The notes under the pieces were generated by a model, which saw nothing but the letters and a program-made list of their open reading frames with translations, ran no database searches and had not been told where the DNA came from. A stretch of 64,000 bases of DNA from Allobosea sp. (GTDB taxonomy: Bacteria > Pseudomonadota > Alphaproteobacteria > Rhizobiales > Beijerinckiaceae), in assembly GCF_017308075.1 (NCBI RefSeq), contig NZ_JAFKFX010000030.1, positions 186,001-250,000 of the forward strand, read 5' to 3'. The translations under genes were made by a program, and so were the position numbers. Shown here in pieces: positions 27,906-36,443 of this stretch (its first letter is position 1; each line of letters opens with the position of its first letter).

Positions 27906-28615
27906 GCCGCGACCTGCTCCGACAGGTCAGCAGCGAAATCGAGAGCGGCATCGACGTGCAGCGCCGTCGTGTCGAACACCGGCTGGGCGAAATCGGACTG
28001 TGAGAGCAGCAGCGTGATCTCGGTGCAGCCCAGAATCACGCCGTCGGCGCCCTCCTCCCGGACCACCCGATCGACGATCTCGCGATAGCGCGCCTTCGAT
28101 ACCGGCTCGACCCGGCCGCGACAGAGTTCCTCATAGATGATGCGATGGACCTCACCCCGCTCCGTCTCGTCCGGCACGAGTGCCTCGACGCCGAAGGCGG
28201 CCAGCCTATCGCGATAGAAGCGCTGCTCCATGGTGAAGCGCGTCGCCAGCAGCAGCGGCCGGCGGCTCTGCGTCTTGCGGATCGCCTTGGCGGTGACGTC
28301 GGCGAGATGCAGGAAAGGCAGGTTCGTCGCCTGGGTGATCTGGTCGGCGAGCTTGTGCATGGTGTTGGTCGCCAGCACGATGCAGGAGGCACCACCGCTT
28401 TCCAGGCGACGCGCGCTGTTGGCCATCGCCGCGCCGGCAGACGCCCAATCCCCGGCCGCCTGCATTTCGGCGATCGGCGAGAAATCGACAGAATGCAGGA
28501 GGATATCGGCCGAGTGCAGCCCGCCTTGGCGCCGCCGCACCCCCTCGTTCAGCAGCCGGTAATAGACCGCCGTCGATTCCCAGCTCATCCCGCCGATCAG
28601 GCCGATGGTCGCCAT
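27902..28615 (-). CDS. Aspartate/glutamate racemase family protein (YgeA-like)
   Basis: Predicted 237 aa. N-terminal MATIGLIGGMSWESTAVYY is the family start; the first active-site segment is IVLATNTMHKLAD, with Thr where classical members have Cys, and the second is GVILGCTEITLLL with the catalytic Cys. As I remember it, the E. coli broad-range amino acid racemase YgeA also uses a Thr/Cys pair, so an L- to D- or D- to L-amino acid racemase of that kind is likely. Substrate unknown. It lies between ilvB and GST, overlapping GST by four bases. Confidence 0.85.
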   Translation of the reverse strand: MATIGLIGGMSWESTAVYYRLLNEGVRRRQGGLHSADILLHSVDFSPIAEMQAAGDWASAGAAMANSARRLESGGASCIVLATNTMHKLADQITQATNLPFLHLADVTAKAIRKTQSRRPLLLATRFTMEQRFYRDRLAAFGVEALVPDETERGEVHRIIYEELCRGRVEPVSKARYREIVDRVVREEGADGVILGCTEITLLLSQSDFAQPVFDTTALHVDAALDFAADLSEQVAA

Positions 28616-28640
28616 GTGGTCCCCCCTATCGTGCCGACGC

Positions 28641-28747
28641 CGTCATTCTCGGGCGCGGCGAAGCGCAGATCCGAGAATCTCCCGGCGAGAAGGGGCTGGT
28701 CGGCGCCTCTCCCTGCCTGAGATACTCGGGCCAGGCCCGAGCATGAC
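28641..28747. repeat. Palindromic intergenic element (CGTCATT type), copy 1
   Basis: The ends CGTCATTCTCGGGC (28641-28654) and GCCCGAGCATGACA (28735-28748) are near-complementary inverted repeats. The interior is hairpin-rich. It has the ATTCTCGGGCGCGGCGAAGC stretch also seen at 45991. It sits between the ilvB stop and the racemase start. Confidence 0.5.
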
Positions 28748-28756
28748 AGTGCACCA

Positions 28757-30520
28757 TCAAACCAGCTGCTTGCCCTTGGCGTCGATGATGTCGCCGGTGT
28801 CGCCCTCGAAATCGGGCAGGATCATCTCGTTATGCGCCTTGCCGGACGGGATCATCGGGAAGCAGTTCTCCTCCTTGGCAACGAGGCAGTCGAAGATCAC
28901 CGGGCCGGGCGTCTCGATCATCTGCATGATCGCGGCGTCGAGCTCGGCCGGGTCGGAGCAGCGGATGCCCTTGCCACCATAGGCCTCCGCCAGCTTGACG
29001 AAGTCCGGCAGCGAGGCGGAGTAGCTCTCCGAATAGCGCCCGCCATGCAGCAGTTCCTGCCACTGGCGCACCATGCCCATGTACTCGTTGTTGAGGATGA
29101 AGATCTTGACCGGCAGCCGGTACTGAACCGCGGTCGACATCTCCTGCATGTTCATCAGGATCGAAGCCTCGCCAGCGATGTCGATGACGAGCGCGTCCGG
29201 GTTCTTCATCTGCGCGCCGATCGCCGCCGGCAGGCCATAGCCCATGGTGCCGAGCCCGCCCGAGGTCATCCAGCGGTTCGGCTCCTGGAAGCGGAAATAC
29301 TGGGCCGCCCACATCTGATGCTGGCCGACTTCGGTGGTGATGTAGGTGTTGCGATCCTTGCTCAGCTCATAGAGGCGCTCGATCGCATATTGCGGCTTGA
29401 TCACCGAGCCGGACTGCTTGTAGCCGAGGCTGTTGCGCGCGCGCCAGCCATCGATCTGCGTCCACCAGGCGGTCAGCGCCGTCTTGTCGATCTGCGGCGA
29501 GGTTTCGCGCCAGATCCGGACCATGTCTTCGAGCACATGGGCGCAGTCGCCGACGATGCCGATATCGACCTTGACGTTCTTGTTGATCGAGGACGGGTCG
29601 ATATCGATGTGGATCTTCTTCGAGCGCGGCGAGAAGGCATCGAGCCGGCCGGTGATGCGGTCGTCGAAGCGCGCACCGATATTGATCATGACGTCGCAGT
29701 CATGCATGGCGAGATTGGCTTCGTAGGTGCCGTGCATGCCGAGCATGCCGAGCCACTGCTTGTCGGCCGCCGGGAAGGCACCGAGGCCCATCAGCGTCGA
29801 GGTCACAGGATAGCCGGTCAGCCGCGCCAGCTCGCGCAGCAGCGCCGAGGCGTGCGGCCCGGAATTGATGACGCCGCCGCCGGTGTAGAACACCGGCTTC
29901 TTGGCCTTGGCGATCAGCTCGACCGCAGCCTTGATCTTGCCGAGGTCGCCCTTGACCGTCGGCCGATAGGTCTTGTGCTGGTTGTCGCGCGGCCGGCTAT
30001 AAGCGCCCGTCGCGAACTGGATGTCCTTGGGGATGTCGATCACGACCGGGCCGGGCCGGCCGTTTGCCGCGACATAGAAGGCCTCATGCAGGATGCGCGG
30101 CAGGTCGGCGATGCTCTTCACCAGATAGTTGTGCTTGGTGCAGGAGCGGGTGATGCCGACCGTGTCGCATTCCTGGAAGGCGTCCGAGCCGATCAGATGG
30201 GTCGGGACCTGGCCGGTGATGACGACGAGCGGGATCGAGTCGAGCAGCGCATCGGTCAGGCCGGTGACCGCATTGGTCGCCCCGGGGCCCGAGGTGACGA
30301 GGACGCAGCCGACCTTGCCGGCGCCGGAGCGGGCATAGCCCTCGGCCGCATGGACCGCACCCTGCTCGTGCCGAACGAGCACATGCTTGACCTTCTCCTG
30401 CTGGAAGAGCGCGTCATAGATCGGCAGCACCGCACCGCCGGGATAGCCGAAGAGATGCTCGACGCCCTGATCCTGAAGTGCGCGAACGACCATTTCGGCG
30501 CCAGTCATCATCTCGCTCAT
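28757..30520 (-). CDS. ilvB: Acetolactate synthase large (catalytic) subunit
   Basis: Predicted 587-aa thiamine-diphosphate enzyme that makes acetolactate or acetohydroxybutyrate, the first common step of branched-chain amino acid synthesis. Contains the catalytic-Glu region (LFGYPGGAVLPIYDAL with GGA) in the N-terminal half and the TPP-Mg binding region with IAGEASILMNMQE plus NNEYMGMVRQWQE near the C-terminus. ATG 30520 has GGAGACC at a good distance; the frame is open to 30571. Upstream is a 120-bp leader with an 11-residue peptide and a terminator, so transcription is under attenuation. Partner IlvN is at 26659. Confidence 0.96.
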   Translation of the reverse strand: MSEMMTGAEMVVRALQDQGVEHLFGYPGGAVLPIYDALFQQEKVKHVLVRHEQGAVHAAEGYARSGAGKVGCVLVTSGPGATNAVTGLTDALLDSIPLVVITGQVPTHLIGSDAFQECDTVGITRSCTKHNYLVKSIADLPRILHEAFYVAANGRPGPVVIDIPKDIQFATGAYSRPRDNQHKTYRPTVKGDLGKIKAAVELIAKAKKPVFYTGGGVINSGPHASALLRELARLTGYPVTSTLMGLGAFPAADKQWLGMLGMHGTYEANLAMHDCDVMINIGARFDDRITGRLDAFSPRSKKIHIDIDPSSINKNVKVDIGIVGDCAHVLEDMVRIWRETSPQIDKTALTAWWTQIDGWRARNSLGYKQSGSVIKPQYAIERLYELSKDRNTYITTEVGQHQMWAAQYFRFQEPNRWMTSGGLGTMGYGLPAAIGAQMKNPDALVIDIAGEASILMNMQEMSTAVQYRLPVKIFILNNEYMGMVRQWQELLHGGRYSESYSASLPDFVKLAEAYGGKGIRCSDPAELDAAIMQMIETPGPVIFDCLVAKEENCFPMIPSGKAHNEMILPDFEGDTGDIIDAKGKQLV

Positions 30521-30572
30521 AACGGTCTCCTGCGCGATCTGTCTTTTCGAGTTCAGCTGGAAAAAAGGCAAT

Positions 30573-30595
30573 AAAAAAGGCCCTCTGAGGGGCCT
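30573..30595 (-). terminator. Attenuator terminator in the ilvB leader
   Basis: Minus-strand RNA has GGCCC and GGGCC around a CTCAGA loop (5 bp; 6 with A-T), then six T residues (30573-30578). It is located 52 nt before the ilvB start codon and 46 nt after the leader stop, which fits an attenuator that ends transcription when branched-chain amino acids are plentiful. Confidence 0.8.
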
Positions 30596-30652
30596 GGGCG
30601 TGCGCTGGCGTTGGGGACACCCGGTTTGTTAAACCGGCCCCTACCAGCGCAC
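30596..30652 (-). promoter_or_regulatory. Alternative RNA structures of the ilvB attenuator
   Basis: Minus-strand RNA segments: GTGCGCTGG (30644-30652) pairs with CCAGCGCAC (30600-30608), 9 bp; the hairpin CCGGTTT/AAACCGG lies within (30621-30637); and AGGGGCC (30636-30642) can instead pair with GGCCCCT, the 5' arm of the terminator (30588-30594). These mutually exclusive pairings are the classic make-up of a terminator/antiterminator switch. GTGCGCTGG covers the last codons of the leader peptide, so ribosome position would decide the outcome. Confidence 0.7.
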
Positions 30653-30676
30653 CTTTACGAGAATGAGCTTGCGCAT
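30641..30676 (-). CDS. ilvL: Branched-chain amino acid leader peptide for ilvB attenuation
   Basis: An 11-residue ORF, MRKLILVKVRW, with Leu, Ile, Leu, Val and Val among 11 residues, the amino acids produced by the downstream enzyme. Codons include CTC, ATT, CTC, GTA and GTG; GTA and ATT are unfavoured in this genome. An AAGGG ribosome site precedes it. The stop is followed by the antiterminator and terminator structures described separately. A good promoter (30708-30736) lies 32 nt upstream. I consider this a real leader despite its length. Confidence 0.78.
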   Translation of the reverse strand: MRKLILVKVRW

Positions 30677-30707
30677 GTCGCGCCCTTGCAGTGAAAGAAT
30701 TTGGCGG

Positions 30708-30736
30708 ACGCTAGACGAGCGCCGCCGGCCGGTCAA
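30708..30736 (-). promoter_or_regulatory. Candidate sigma-70 promoter for ilvB leader
   Basis: On the minus strand, TTGACC (30731-30736) and TAGCGT (30708-30713) are separated by exactly 17 bp. Transcription would start near 30701, about 25 nt before the leader ATG. The -10 is weak, so moderate confidence. Confidence 0.5.
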
Positions 30737-30853
30737 GCAGATTGCGCTACGGATTTTCGGGCTGCCGGGCAATTGCCAGCGGATTCGTTGCCCCAAGGGA
30801 ACACTTTCTCAAGATCAGGCTGATAGCGATCCCGGAGACGGAAGCCGGGCCCG

Positions 30854-32317
30854 ATGCATCAGGAAGTCCATACCCACAACATCGTCGAGCGAGCCTACGC
30901 GCCCGAAGTCGCCGACCTGCTGGGCCGGTTCGATCGCAGAGCGCTGCCCGACTTCGCCGGCGCCTCCTTCGAGGCGCTGAGCAGCGAGCTTCTCTCCTTC
31001 TGCGCCCGTGACCTGATGATCATGGCGCCGACCGGAACGGGCGACTACCGCTACGAGCATTTCGGCCAAGACATCATCCGCTTTGTCGGCTGCGACCGCA
31101 CCGGCGGTCACGTCACCCAGATGCGCCCGGCGGTCGCTCGCTTCACCATCGCCTGCTATGACGAGGCTCTCTCCAGCGGCAAGCCGCTCTATTCCATCCA
31201 TCGCGCCGTCAAGACCGTCCGCGTCAGCCTGTGGGAGCGGCTGGTGCTGCCGACCACCTGCGCCGATGGCCAGCGCCGGCTGATCGTCTTCAGCAAGCCC
31301 TTGCAATTTCACGAAGAACTTCTGACAACCGTGCTCGACACCTCGCCGGCGGGCATCGTCGCCCTGCGCGCCCTGCGCGACGAGGACGGCAATATCGATC
31401 GCACCGTCATCATCACCGCCAACCGGCGCGCCGCCGCCATGGCCGGCCTGGCCGGAGATGCGCTGGTCGACCGCGAGGGCCGCCAGGCGCTGCCCTTCCT
31501 AGCCGACGAGACGATCTGGCGCCGCTGCCTCTATGTCATGGAACTCCGCCGCAACGATATGTTCGAGGCGTCCTACACCGTCGACGGGCGCGATCTCTGG
31601 CTGCAGGTCGCGCTGGCACCGCTCGGCGACGGACTCGTGATGACGCTGTCCGACATCACCGAGCTCAAGCTCGCCAACCTCACCCTGCAGAGCCGGGCCG
31701 CGACGCTGGCCCTGGAGATAGGCAAGGAACGCGCGACCCGGCGGGCTCTCTCGCACGAGCTCGGCCAGCGCGAGGAGCGCGAGCAGGAGCTGCGTCGGCT
31801 CGCCGAGACCGATCCGCTGACCACCCTACTCAACCGCCGCTCGATGATCGAGAAGGCCAACGCCGAAATCCGGGCCGCAGCCGCCTTAGGGCACGAGACC
31901 TCGCTCTTCATCATCGACATCGACCATTTCAAGCGGGTCAACGACACGCATGGCCATCCGGCCGGCGACGCCGTCATCCGCGCCTTCGCCGATCTGCTGC
32001 TCGGACAGATGCGCGCCGGGCACGATCTCGTCGGCCGGCTCGGCGGCGAGGAGTTCGCCGTGCTGCTGCCACGCACGGGCGCCAGAGAGGCGCGGCGCTT
32101 CGCCGAGCGCCTGCATAAATGCCTGCGCCGCAGCCATCTGCCGGTCTCCGAGACGCTCGATCTCCAGGTGACGGCCAGCATCGGCGTCGCCACGCGCCGC
32201 GCCGACGAGGATTTCGGCGCTCTGGTCGCTCGCGCCGACAAGCAGCTCTACCGGGCCAAGGACGAAGGCCGCGACTGCATTCGCTGCGCCGAGGACGAGA
32301 TCGCGGCCGCCGCTTAA
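30854..32317 (+). CDS. Diguanylate cyclase with N-terminal sensing domains
   Basis: Predicted 487 aa. The C-terminal GGDEF domain has the active GGEEF motif (near residue 397) and the DIDHFKRVNDTHGHPAGD metal/substrate segment, so it can make cyclic di-GMP. The inhibitory RxxD site is absent (AGHD in that place). The first ~300 residues contain PAS-like sensing regions (TVIITANRRAAAMAGLAGD near residue 190, and the later EASYTVDGRDLWLQVALAPLG near 240) followed by a coiled-coil of Glu/Arg repeats. No transmembrane segment, so a cytosolic signal. Divergent from the ilvB leader and convergent with miaA. Confidence 0.87.
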   Translation: MHQEVHTHNIVERAYAPEVADLLGRFDRRALPDFAGASFEALSSELLSFCARDLMIMAPTGTGDYRYEHFGQDIIRFVGCDRTGGHVTQMRPAVARFTIACYDEALSSGKPLYSIHRAVKTVRVSLWERLVLPTTCADGQRRLIVFSKPLQFHEELLTTVLDTSPAGIVALRALRDEDGNIDRTVIITANRRAAAMAGLAGDALVDREGRQALPFLADETIWRRCLYVMELRRNDMFEASYTVDGRDLWLQVALAPLGDGLVMTLSDITELKLANLTLQSRAATLALEIGKERATRRALSHELGQREEREQELRRLAETDPLTTLLNRRSMIEKANAEIRAAAALGHETSLFIIDIDHFKRVNDTHGHPAGDAVIRAFADLLLGQMRAGHDLVGRLGGEEFAVLLPRTGAREARRFAERLHKCLRRSHLPVSETLDLQVTASIGVATRRADEDFGALVARADKQLYRAKDEGRDCIRCAEDEIAAAA

Positions 32318-32324
32318 GCGCAGC

Positions 32325-33245
32325 TCAGTCCCGAAGGGCCAGCTCCGCCAAGGCGAAGGCGAGGCCGGCCTCCGGCGCGACGGCGTGCCAGCCCGCCATT
32401 TGATGGCGGAACCAGGTCACCTGCCGCTTGGCATAGGCGCGCGTATCCGCCTTGCCGCGCACCACGGCCTCTGCGAGCGAAAGCTGGCCGTCGAGATAAG
32501 CGATCAGCCCGGGCACGCCATGGGCGCGCATCACCGGCAACAGCGGATCGAGCCGCCTGTCCCGCAACGCCGAGACCTCGTCCAGCGCGCCTGCCGCCAT
32601 CATCGCGTCGAAACGCCGGTCGATCCGCTCCCGCACCAGCTCCCGTTCCGGAGCCAGGAAAATCTGCAACAGCTTTTGACCTGCGAGCGGCCCCGGCTGG
32701 CGCTCGCCCTGAAAGCTTGAGAGCGAGCGACCGGTCGCGGCCAGCACCTCCAGGGCCCGCATCACCCGCAGCCGGTCGCTGGGACGCAGCCTTGCTGCCA
32801 TCTCCGGGTCCCGCACCGCAAGCTCGTCGTGCAATTCACCAGTCGTACGCCCAGCGGCATGGGCCCGGAAATCGGCACGGACCGCCTCGGGAACCGGCGG
32901 AATTGCGGACAGGCCCTCGGTCAGCGCCTTGAAATAGAGGCCGGTGCCGCCGACCAGCACGGGCAGGCGGCCCTGTGTCGCCAACTCCGCGAGCAGCGCC
33001 GCCGCCTCGGCGACATAAGCCGCGACCGAATGGTTCCTGGCGCCGTTGACATGGCCGTAGAGATCGTGCGGGACGTCTCCCATCTCCTCCCGGGTCGGCC
33101 GCGCCGTGATCACCGAGAGGTCGCGATAGACCTGCATCGAATCGGCATTGATCACGACACCGCCGAAGCGCTGCGCCAGCGCGACGGCCAGTGCCGACTT
33201 GCCGCTCGCCGTCGGACCTGCGATGAGCACCGCGCTGTACCTCAC
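32325..33245 (-). CDS. miaA: tRNA dimethylallyltransferase
   Basis: Predicted 306 aa. The P-loop [11 protein letters not shown] lies at about residues 10-20, followed by [19 protein letters not shown] and the tRNA-binding [15 protein letters not shown]. It adds an isopentenyl group to A37 of tRNAs reading U-starting codons. I take the GTG at 33245 ([11 protein letters not shown]); AGGAGG is a few bases upstream, though its spacing is short, and the frame stays open to 34091 but overlaps serB there. It is divergent to serB with 18 bp between start codons. Confidence 0.92.
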   Translation of the reverse strand: MRYSAVLIAGPTASGKSALAVALAQRFGGVVINADSMQVYRDLSVITARPTREEMGDVPHDLYGHVNGARNHSVAAYVAEAAALLAELATQGRLPVLVGGTGLYFKALTEGLSAIPPVPEAVRADFRAHAAGRTTGELHDELAVRDPEMAARLRPSDRLRVMRALEVLAATGRSLSSFQGERQPGPLAGQKLLQIFLAPERELVRERIDRRFDAMMAAGALDEVSALRDRRLDPLLPVMRAHGVPGLIAYLDGQLSLAEAVVRGKADTRAYAKRQVTWFRHQMAGWHAVAPEAGLAFALAELALRD

Positions 33246-33263
33246 CTCCTGCCCGGCTCCCTC

Positions 33264-34154
33264 ATGACGCTCGTTGCCACCTTCGTCTCCGCCCATGGTC
33301 AGGCCCTGCTCGGCGAGGCGCTGCTCGCCCGCCTGCGCGACGCCGCCCCCGCCCCGGCCCGGATCGAACGCCTGGATGGCGAGATCGCGGCCGATCTCTT
33401 CGCGGAAGCGGACGATGCGCGCAAGCTCGAAGCCGCGCTGCGCCCCGCACTCGACGGCGCCCCGGTCGACATCATCGTCCAGCCGGCGGCGACGCGCCGC
33501 AAGCGCCTGTTCCTTGCCGACATGGATTCGACGATGATCGGCCAGGAATGCATCGACGAGCTCGCCGCCTATGTCGGGCTGAAGGAGAAGGTCTCGGCCA
33601 TCACCGAGCGGGCCATGCGCGGCGAGCTCGAATTCGAGCCGGCGCTGCGCGAGCGTGTCGCGCTGCTCAAGGGGATTCCGCTCGCCGTCGTCGACGAGAT
33701 CATCCGCGAACGCATCACGCTGACCCCGGGCGGCAGCGCCCTGGTGCGGACGATGCGGGCTCATGGCCATTACACGGCACTGGTCTCCGGTGGCTTCACC
33801 GTCTTCACCGGCCCGATCGGCCGCATGATCGGCTTCAACGAGGACCGGTCCAACACCTTGCTCAGCAGCGGCTCGGCGCTGAGCGGAGCGGTCGCCGAGC
33901 CGATCCTCGGTAAGCAGGCCAAGCTCGACACGCTGGTCGAGCTGCGCAGCCGCTTCGGCCTGCCCGATGAGGCGACACTCGCCGTCGGCGACGGTGCCAA
34001 CGACCTCGCCATGCTCGGCGAGGCCGGGCTCGGTGCCGCCTATCGCGCCAAGCCGGCCGTCGCCGCCGCGGCCGATGCCCGGCTCGACCATGCCGACCTC
34101 TCCGCCCTGCTCTACGCCCAGGGCTATCGCGGCGATGAGATCGTCAGGGACTGA
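33264..34154 (+). CDS. serB: Phosphoserine phosphatase
   Basis: Predicted 296 aa. The catalytic HAD motif [10 protein letters not shown] (DxDxT) begins at about residue 86; [14 protein letters not shown] and [16 protein letters not shown] follow. The first 80 residues are an N-terminal ACT-like domain typical of longer SerB proteins. It hydrolyses phosphoserine to serine in the last step of serine synthesis. ATG 33264, with miaA reading away from 33245, leaves only 18 bp, so each promoter must lie inside the other gene. Confidence 0.94.
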   Translation: MTLVATFVSAHGQALLGEALLARLRDAAPAPARIERLDGEIAADLFAEADDARKLEAALRPALDGAPVDIIVQPAATRRKRLFLADMDSTMIGQECIDELAAYVGLKEKVSAITERAMRGELEFEPALRERVALLKGIPLAVVDEIIRERITLTPGGSALVRTMRAHGHYTALVSGGFTVFTGPIGRMIGFNEDRSNTLLSSGSALSGAVAEPILGKQAKLDTLVELRSRFGLPDEATLAVGDGANDLAMLGEAGLGAAYRAKPAVAAAADARLDHADLSALLYAQGYRGDEIVRD

Positions 34155-34170
34155 AGGCGGCTGAACACGC

Positions 34171-34318
34171 CGTCTTTCCGGGGCTTCGCGATGCGAAGAG
34201 CCCGGAACCCATGAACACTGAACAAGCCGGTCAGAGTGCCGCAGATACAGCGCTCCGCTGGACGCGCGCGATGTTCATGGGTTCCGGGCTCGGCCCTGCC
34301 GGCCGCCCCGGAATGACG
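34171..34318. repeat. 148-bp palindromic intergenic repeat with 19-bp perfect inverted repeat
   Basis: Outer ends CGTCTTTCCGGGGC (34171-34184) and GCCCCGGAATGACG (34305-34318) are near-perfect inverted copies. Inner arms AGCCCGGAACCCATGAACA (34199-34217) and TGTTCATGGGTTCCGGGCT (34272-34290) match over all 19 bases. It lies between convergent serB and the cupin gene. No ORF inside. Similar to the other dispersed elements in structure. Confidence 0.75.
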
Positions 34319-34346
34319 CGGAACTGCCGCGCGAAATCGATCAGCG

Positions 34347-34688
34347 CTAGTCGACGATGAAGAGCCGCGCGCCCTTCGGCGCCCGCGAGCGATGCGGTTC
34401 GGCATTGTCTGCGACCTGATAGCTCATGCCGGCGCGCAGCAGCATGACGCGCCCGTCCGCCAACGTGGTCTCGAGCTCACCCTCGAGGCAGAGCAGGATA
34501 TGCCCCTTCTCGCACCAATGGTCGGAGACATAGCCCGGCGAATACTCGACCATCCGCACCCGGATCGCATTGTCCTGCGGCCCGAAGCGGCGGGTGCGCC
34601 AGCTCGCCTGGCCCTGCTCCCCGGCATGGTATTCCGGCTCGATGTCCGACCAGTCGGTCGTCCCGAAGGGAATTTCGCTCATCCGCAT
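34347..34688 (-). CDS. DHCW-motif cupin-fold protein
   Basis: Predicted 113 aa with a single cupin barrel. The family name motif is recognisable as DHWCEKGHILLC (residues about 56-67), followed by LEGELETTLADGRVMLLRAG. Metal-binding His residues H57 and H63 are present. Function is not known; small cupins often bind a metal and a small acid. ATG 34688 has GGGAGG eight bases upstream. Downstream is a DegP gene on the same strand. Confidence 0.8.
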   Translation of the reverse strand: MRMSEIPFGTTDWSDIEPEYHAGEQGQASWRTRRFGPQDNAIRVRMVEYSPGYVSDHWCEKGHILLCLEGELETTLADGRVMLLRAGMSYQVADNAEPHRSRAPKGARLFIVD

Positions 34689-34777
34689 GCCATGTTCCTC
34701 CCGCAGCGGCCGGAATCTCCGCCTCTGCCCGCGCCCTGCACCGTTGCAATAGGGCGATCACGCCAGCCGGCCAAGCA

Positions 34778-34805
34778 AAAGGGGCGGACTTCCGCCCGCC
34801 CCTTT
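34778..34805 (-). terminator. Rho-independent terminator of degP
   Basis: Minus-strand RNA pairs AAAGGGGCGG with CCGCCCCTTT (10 bp) around an 8-nt loop and ends in CTTTTGC. It lies 25 nt past the degP stop (34830). Confidence 0.82.
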
Positions 34806-34829
34806 GCGATTTTCCGGCGAGAGCCGTGA

Positions 34830-36344
34830 TCAGTTCATCGAGACCGCGACGAAGCGGACTTCGCCCTGGGCGTTCGAGACCAGCAGCAGAGCCGACTTCT
34901 TGCCCTCCTTCTTGAGGGCGTCGAGGCGCTTGGTCACGTCCTCGGGCGAGTTCACCGCCTCCTGGCCGACCTCGACCACGAGCTCGCCGACCAGGATGCG
35001 CTTGTCGGCGGCGTTCGAGTTGCTGTCGACCTTGGTGATCACCACGCCCTTGAGCCCGTCCTTGATCGAGTAGCGCTTGCGCAGTTCCTCGCTCTGGGCC
35101 GAAAGCTCGAGGCCGAGCGCCGAGGTCACGGCGGGCTTGGCGGCTTCGGCCGGCTTGTTGTTGGCCGAGGCCTGCTGGACCTTCTCGCCATCCTCGAGCC
35201 GGCCGAGCTTGACCGTCTTGGTGACTTCCTTGCCCTTGCGCATCACCTGCATCGGCACGTCTTTGCCGACCGGCGTCGCCGCGACGATGCGCGGCAGGTC
35301 GCGCGAATCCTTGACGTCCTTGCCGTCGAACTTGACGATCACGTCGCCGATCTCGAGGCCGGCCGGCTTGGCCGGGCCCTTGTCGTCGACGCCGGCGACG
35401 AGCGCGCCGCGCGCCGTGCCGAGGCCGAGCGCCTCGGCGGTCGCCTCGTCGACATTCTGGATGCGCACGCCGAGCCAGCCGCGGCGGGTCTCGCCGAACT
35501 CCTTGAGCTGGTCGACGACGTTCATCGCCAGCGAGGACGGCACGGCGAAGCCGATGCCGACCGAGCCGCCGGTGGGCGACAGGATCGCGGTGTTGATGCC
35601 GATGACTTCACCGGCCATGTTGAACAGCGGACCGCCCGAATTGCCCTTGTTGATGGCTGCGTCGGTCTGGATATAGGTGTCGTAGGGGCCCTGGTTGATG
35701 TCGCGGTTGCGGGCCGAGACGATGCCCGACGAGACCGAGCCGCCGAGGCCGAACGGGTTGCCGATCGCCATCACCGGGTCGCCGATCCGCATCTTGTCGG
35801 AATCGCCGAACTTGACGAAGGGCAGCGGCTTGTCGTGCTTCACACGCAGCACGGCGAGGTCGACCTTGGTGTCCTTGCCGACCACTTCGGCCTTGAGGCG
35901 CAGCCCGTCGCCGAACACCACCGTGATCTCGTTGGCGTCGCCGATCACGTGATTATTGGTGACGACGATGCCTGACGGATCGATCACGAAGCCCGAGCCG
36001 GCCGATTGCGAGCGGCGCTGCTGCGGCGCCTGACGCTCGCCCTGCTGCCCGCCCTGGCCGCGGCGGTTGAAGAATTCCTCGAACAGATCGCCGAACGGGG
36101 TGTCGGGGCCGAGCTGCGGCAATTGCGGCAGCGTGCGCCCGCGGGTCTCGCTCGTCGTCACCGCCGCGATGTTGACCACGGCCGGCATCACCCGCTCGGC
36201 GAGATCGGCCAGCGAGATCTGCCCCTGCACCTGCGGCGAGGCCGCCTGACCGAGAGCCGGCGCCGCAAGCGGAACGCCGAGCGCAACGCCGGCGACGAGC
36301 GCGATACGGGTCAGGCGGGAGGCATGGGAGAATTTGCTTGCCAT
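34830..36344 (-). CDS. degP: Do/DegP family periplasmic serine protease
   Basis: Predicted 504 aa. Signal peptide at residues 1-33, trypsin-like domain with the catalytic triad H (VVTNNHVIGDANEI, near residue 130), D (DTKVDLAVL, near 160) and S (NKGNSGGPLFN, near 235), then two PDZ domains (GVRIQNVDEATAEALGL; LKGVVITKVDSNSNAADKR). It degrades or refolds damaged proteins in the periplasm. I chose ATG 36344; the frame extends to 36449 without an upstream feature. Followed by a terminator at 34778-34805. The 20-bp palindrome at 36444-36463 lies in its promoter region. Confidence 0.95.
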   Translation of the reverse strand: MASKFSHASRLTRIALVAGVALGVPLAAPALGQAASPQVQGQISLADLAERVMPAVVNIAAVTTSETRGRTLPQLPQLGPDTPFGDLFEEFFNRRGQGGQQGERQAPQQRRSQSAGSGFVIDPSGIVVTNNHVIGDANEITVVFGDGLRLKAEVVGKDTKVDLAVLRVKHDKPLPFVKFGDSDKMRIGDPVMAIGNPFGLGGSVSSGIVSARNRDINQGPYDTYIQTDAAINKGNSGGPLFNMAGEVIGINTAILSPTGGSVGIGFAVPSSLAMNVVDQLKEFGETRRGWLGVRIQNVDEATAEALGLGTARGALVAGVDDKGPAKPAGLEIGDVIVKFDGKDVKDSRDLPRIVAATPVGKDVPMQVMRKGKEVTKTVKLGRLEDGEKVQQASANNKPAEAAKPAVTSALGLELSAQSEELRKRYSIKDGLKGVVITKVDSNSNAADKRILVGELVVEVGQEAVNSPEDVTKRLDALKKEGKKSALLLVSNAQGEVRFVAVSMN

Positions 36345-36443
36345 CGATGTCCTCGTGAGAAGGTCGCGCCTTGCCGGCATTGCAGCGCAGCCGAAATCCG
36401 AACGCAACTCAGAACGCCAAAATACGGCGGAAGGGCGACGCAA

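Noticed and set aside
28832-30574. Plus-strand open frame of 580 aa across ilvB
   Set aside because: Antisense to a well-supported enzyme gene; composition shows the shadow pattern.
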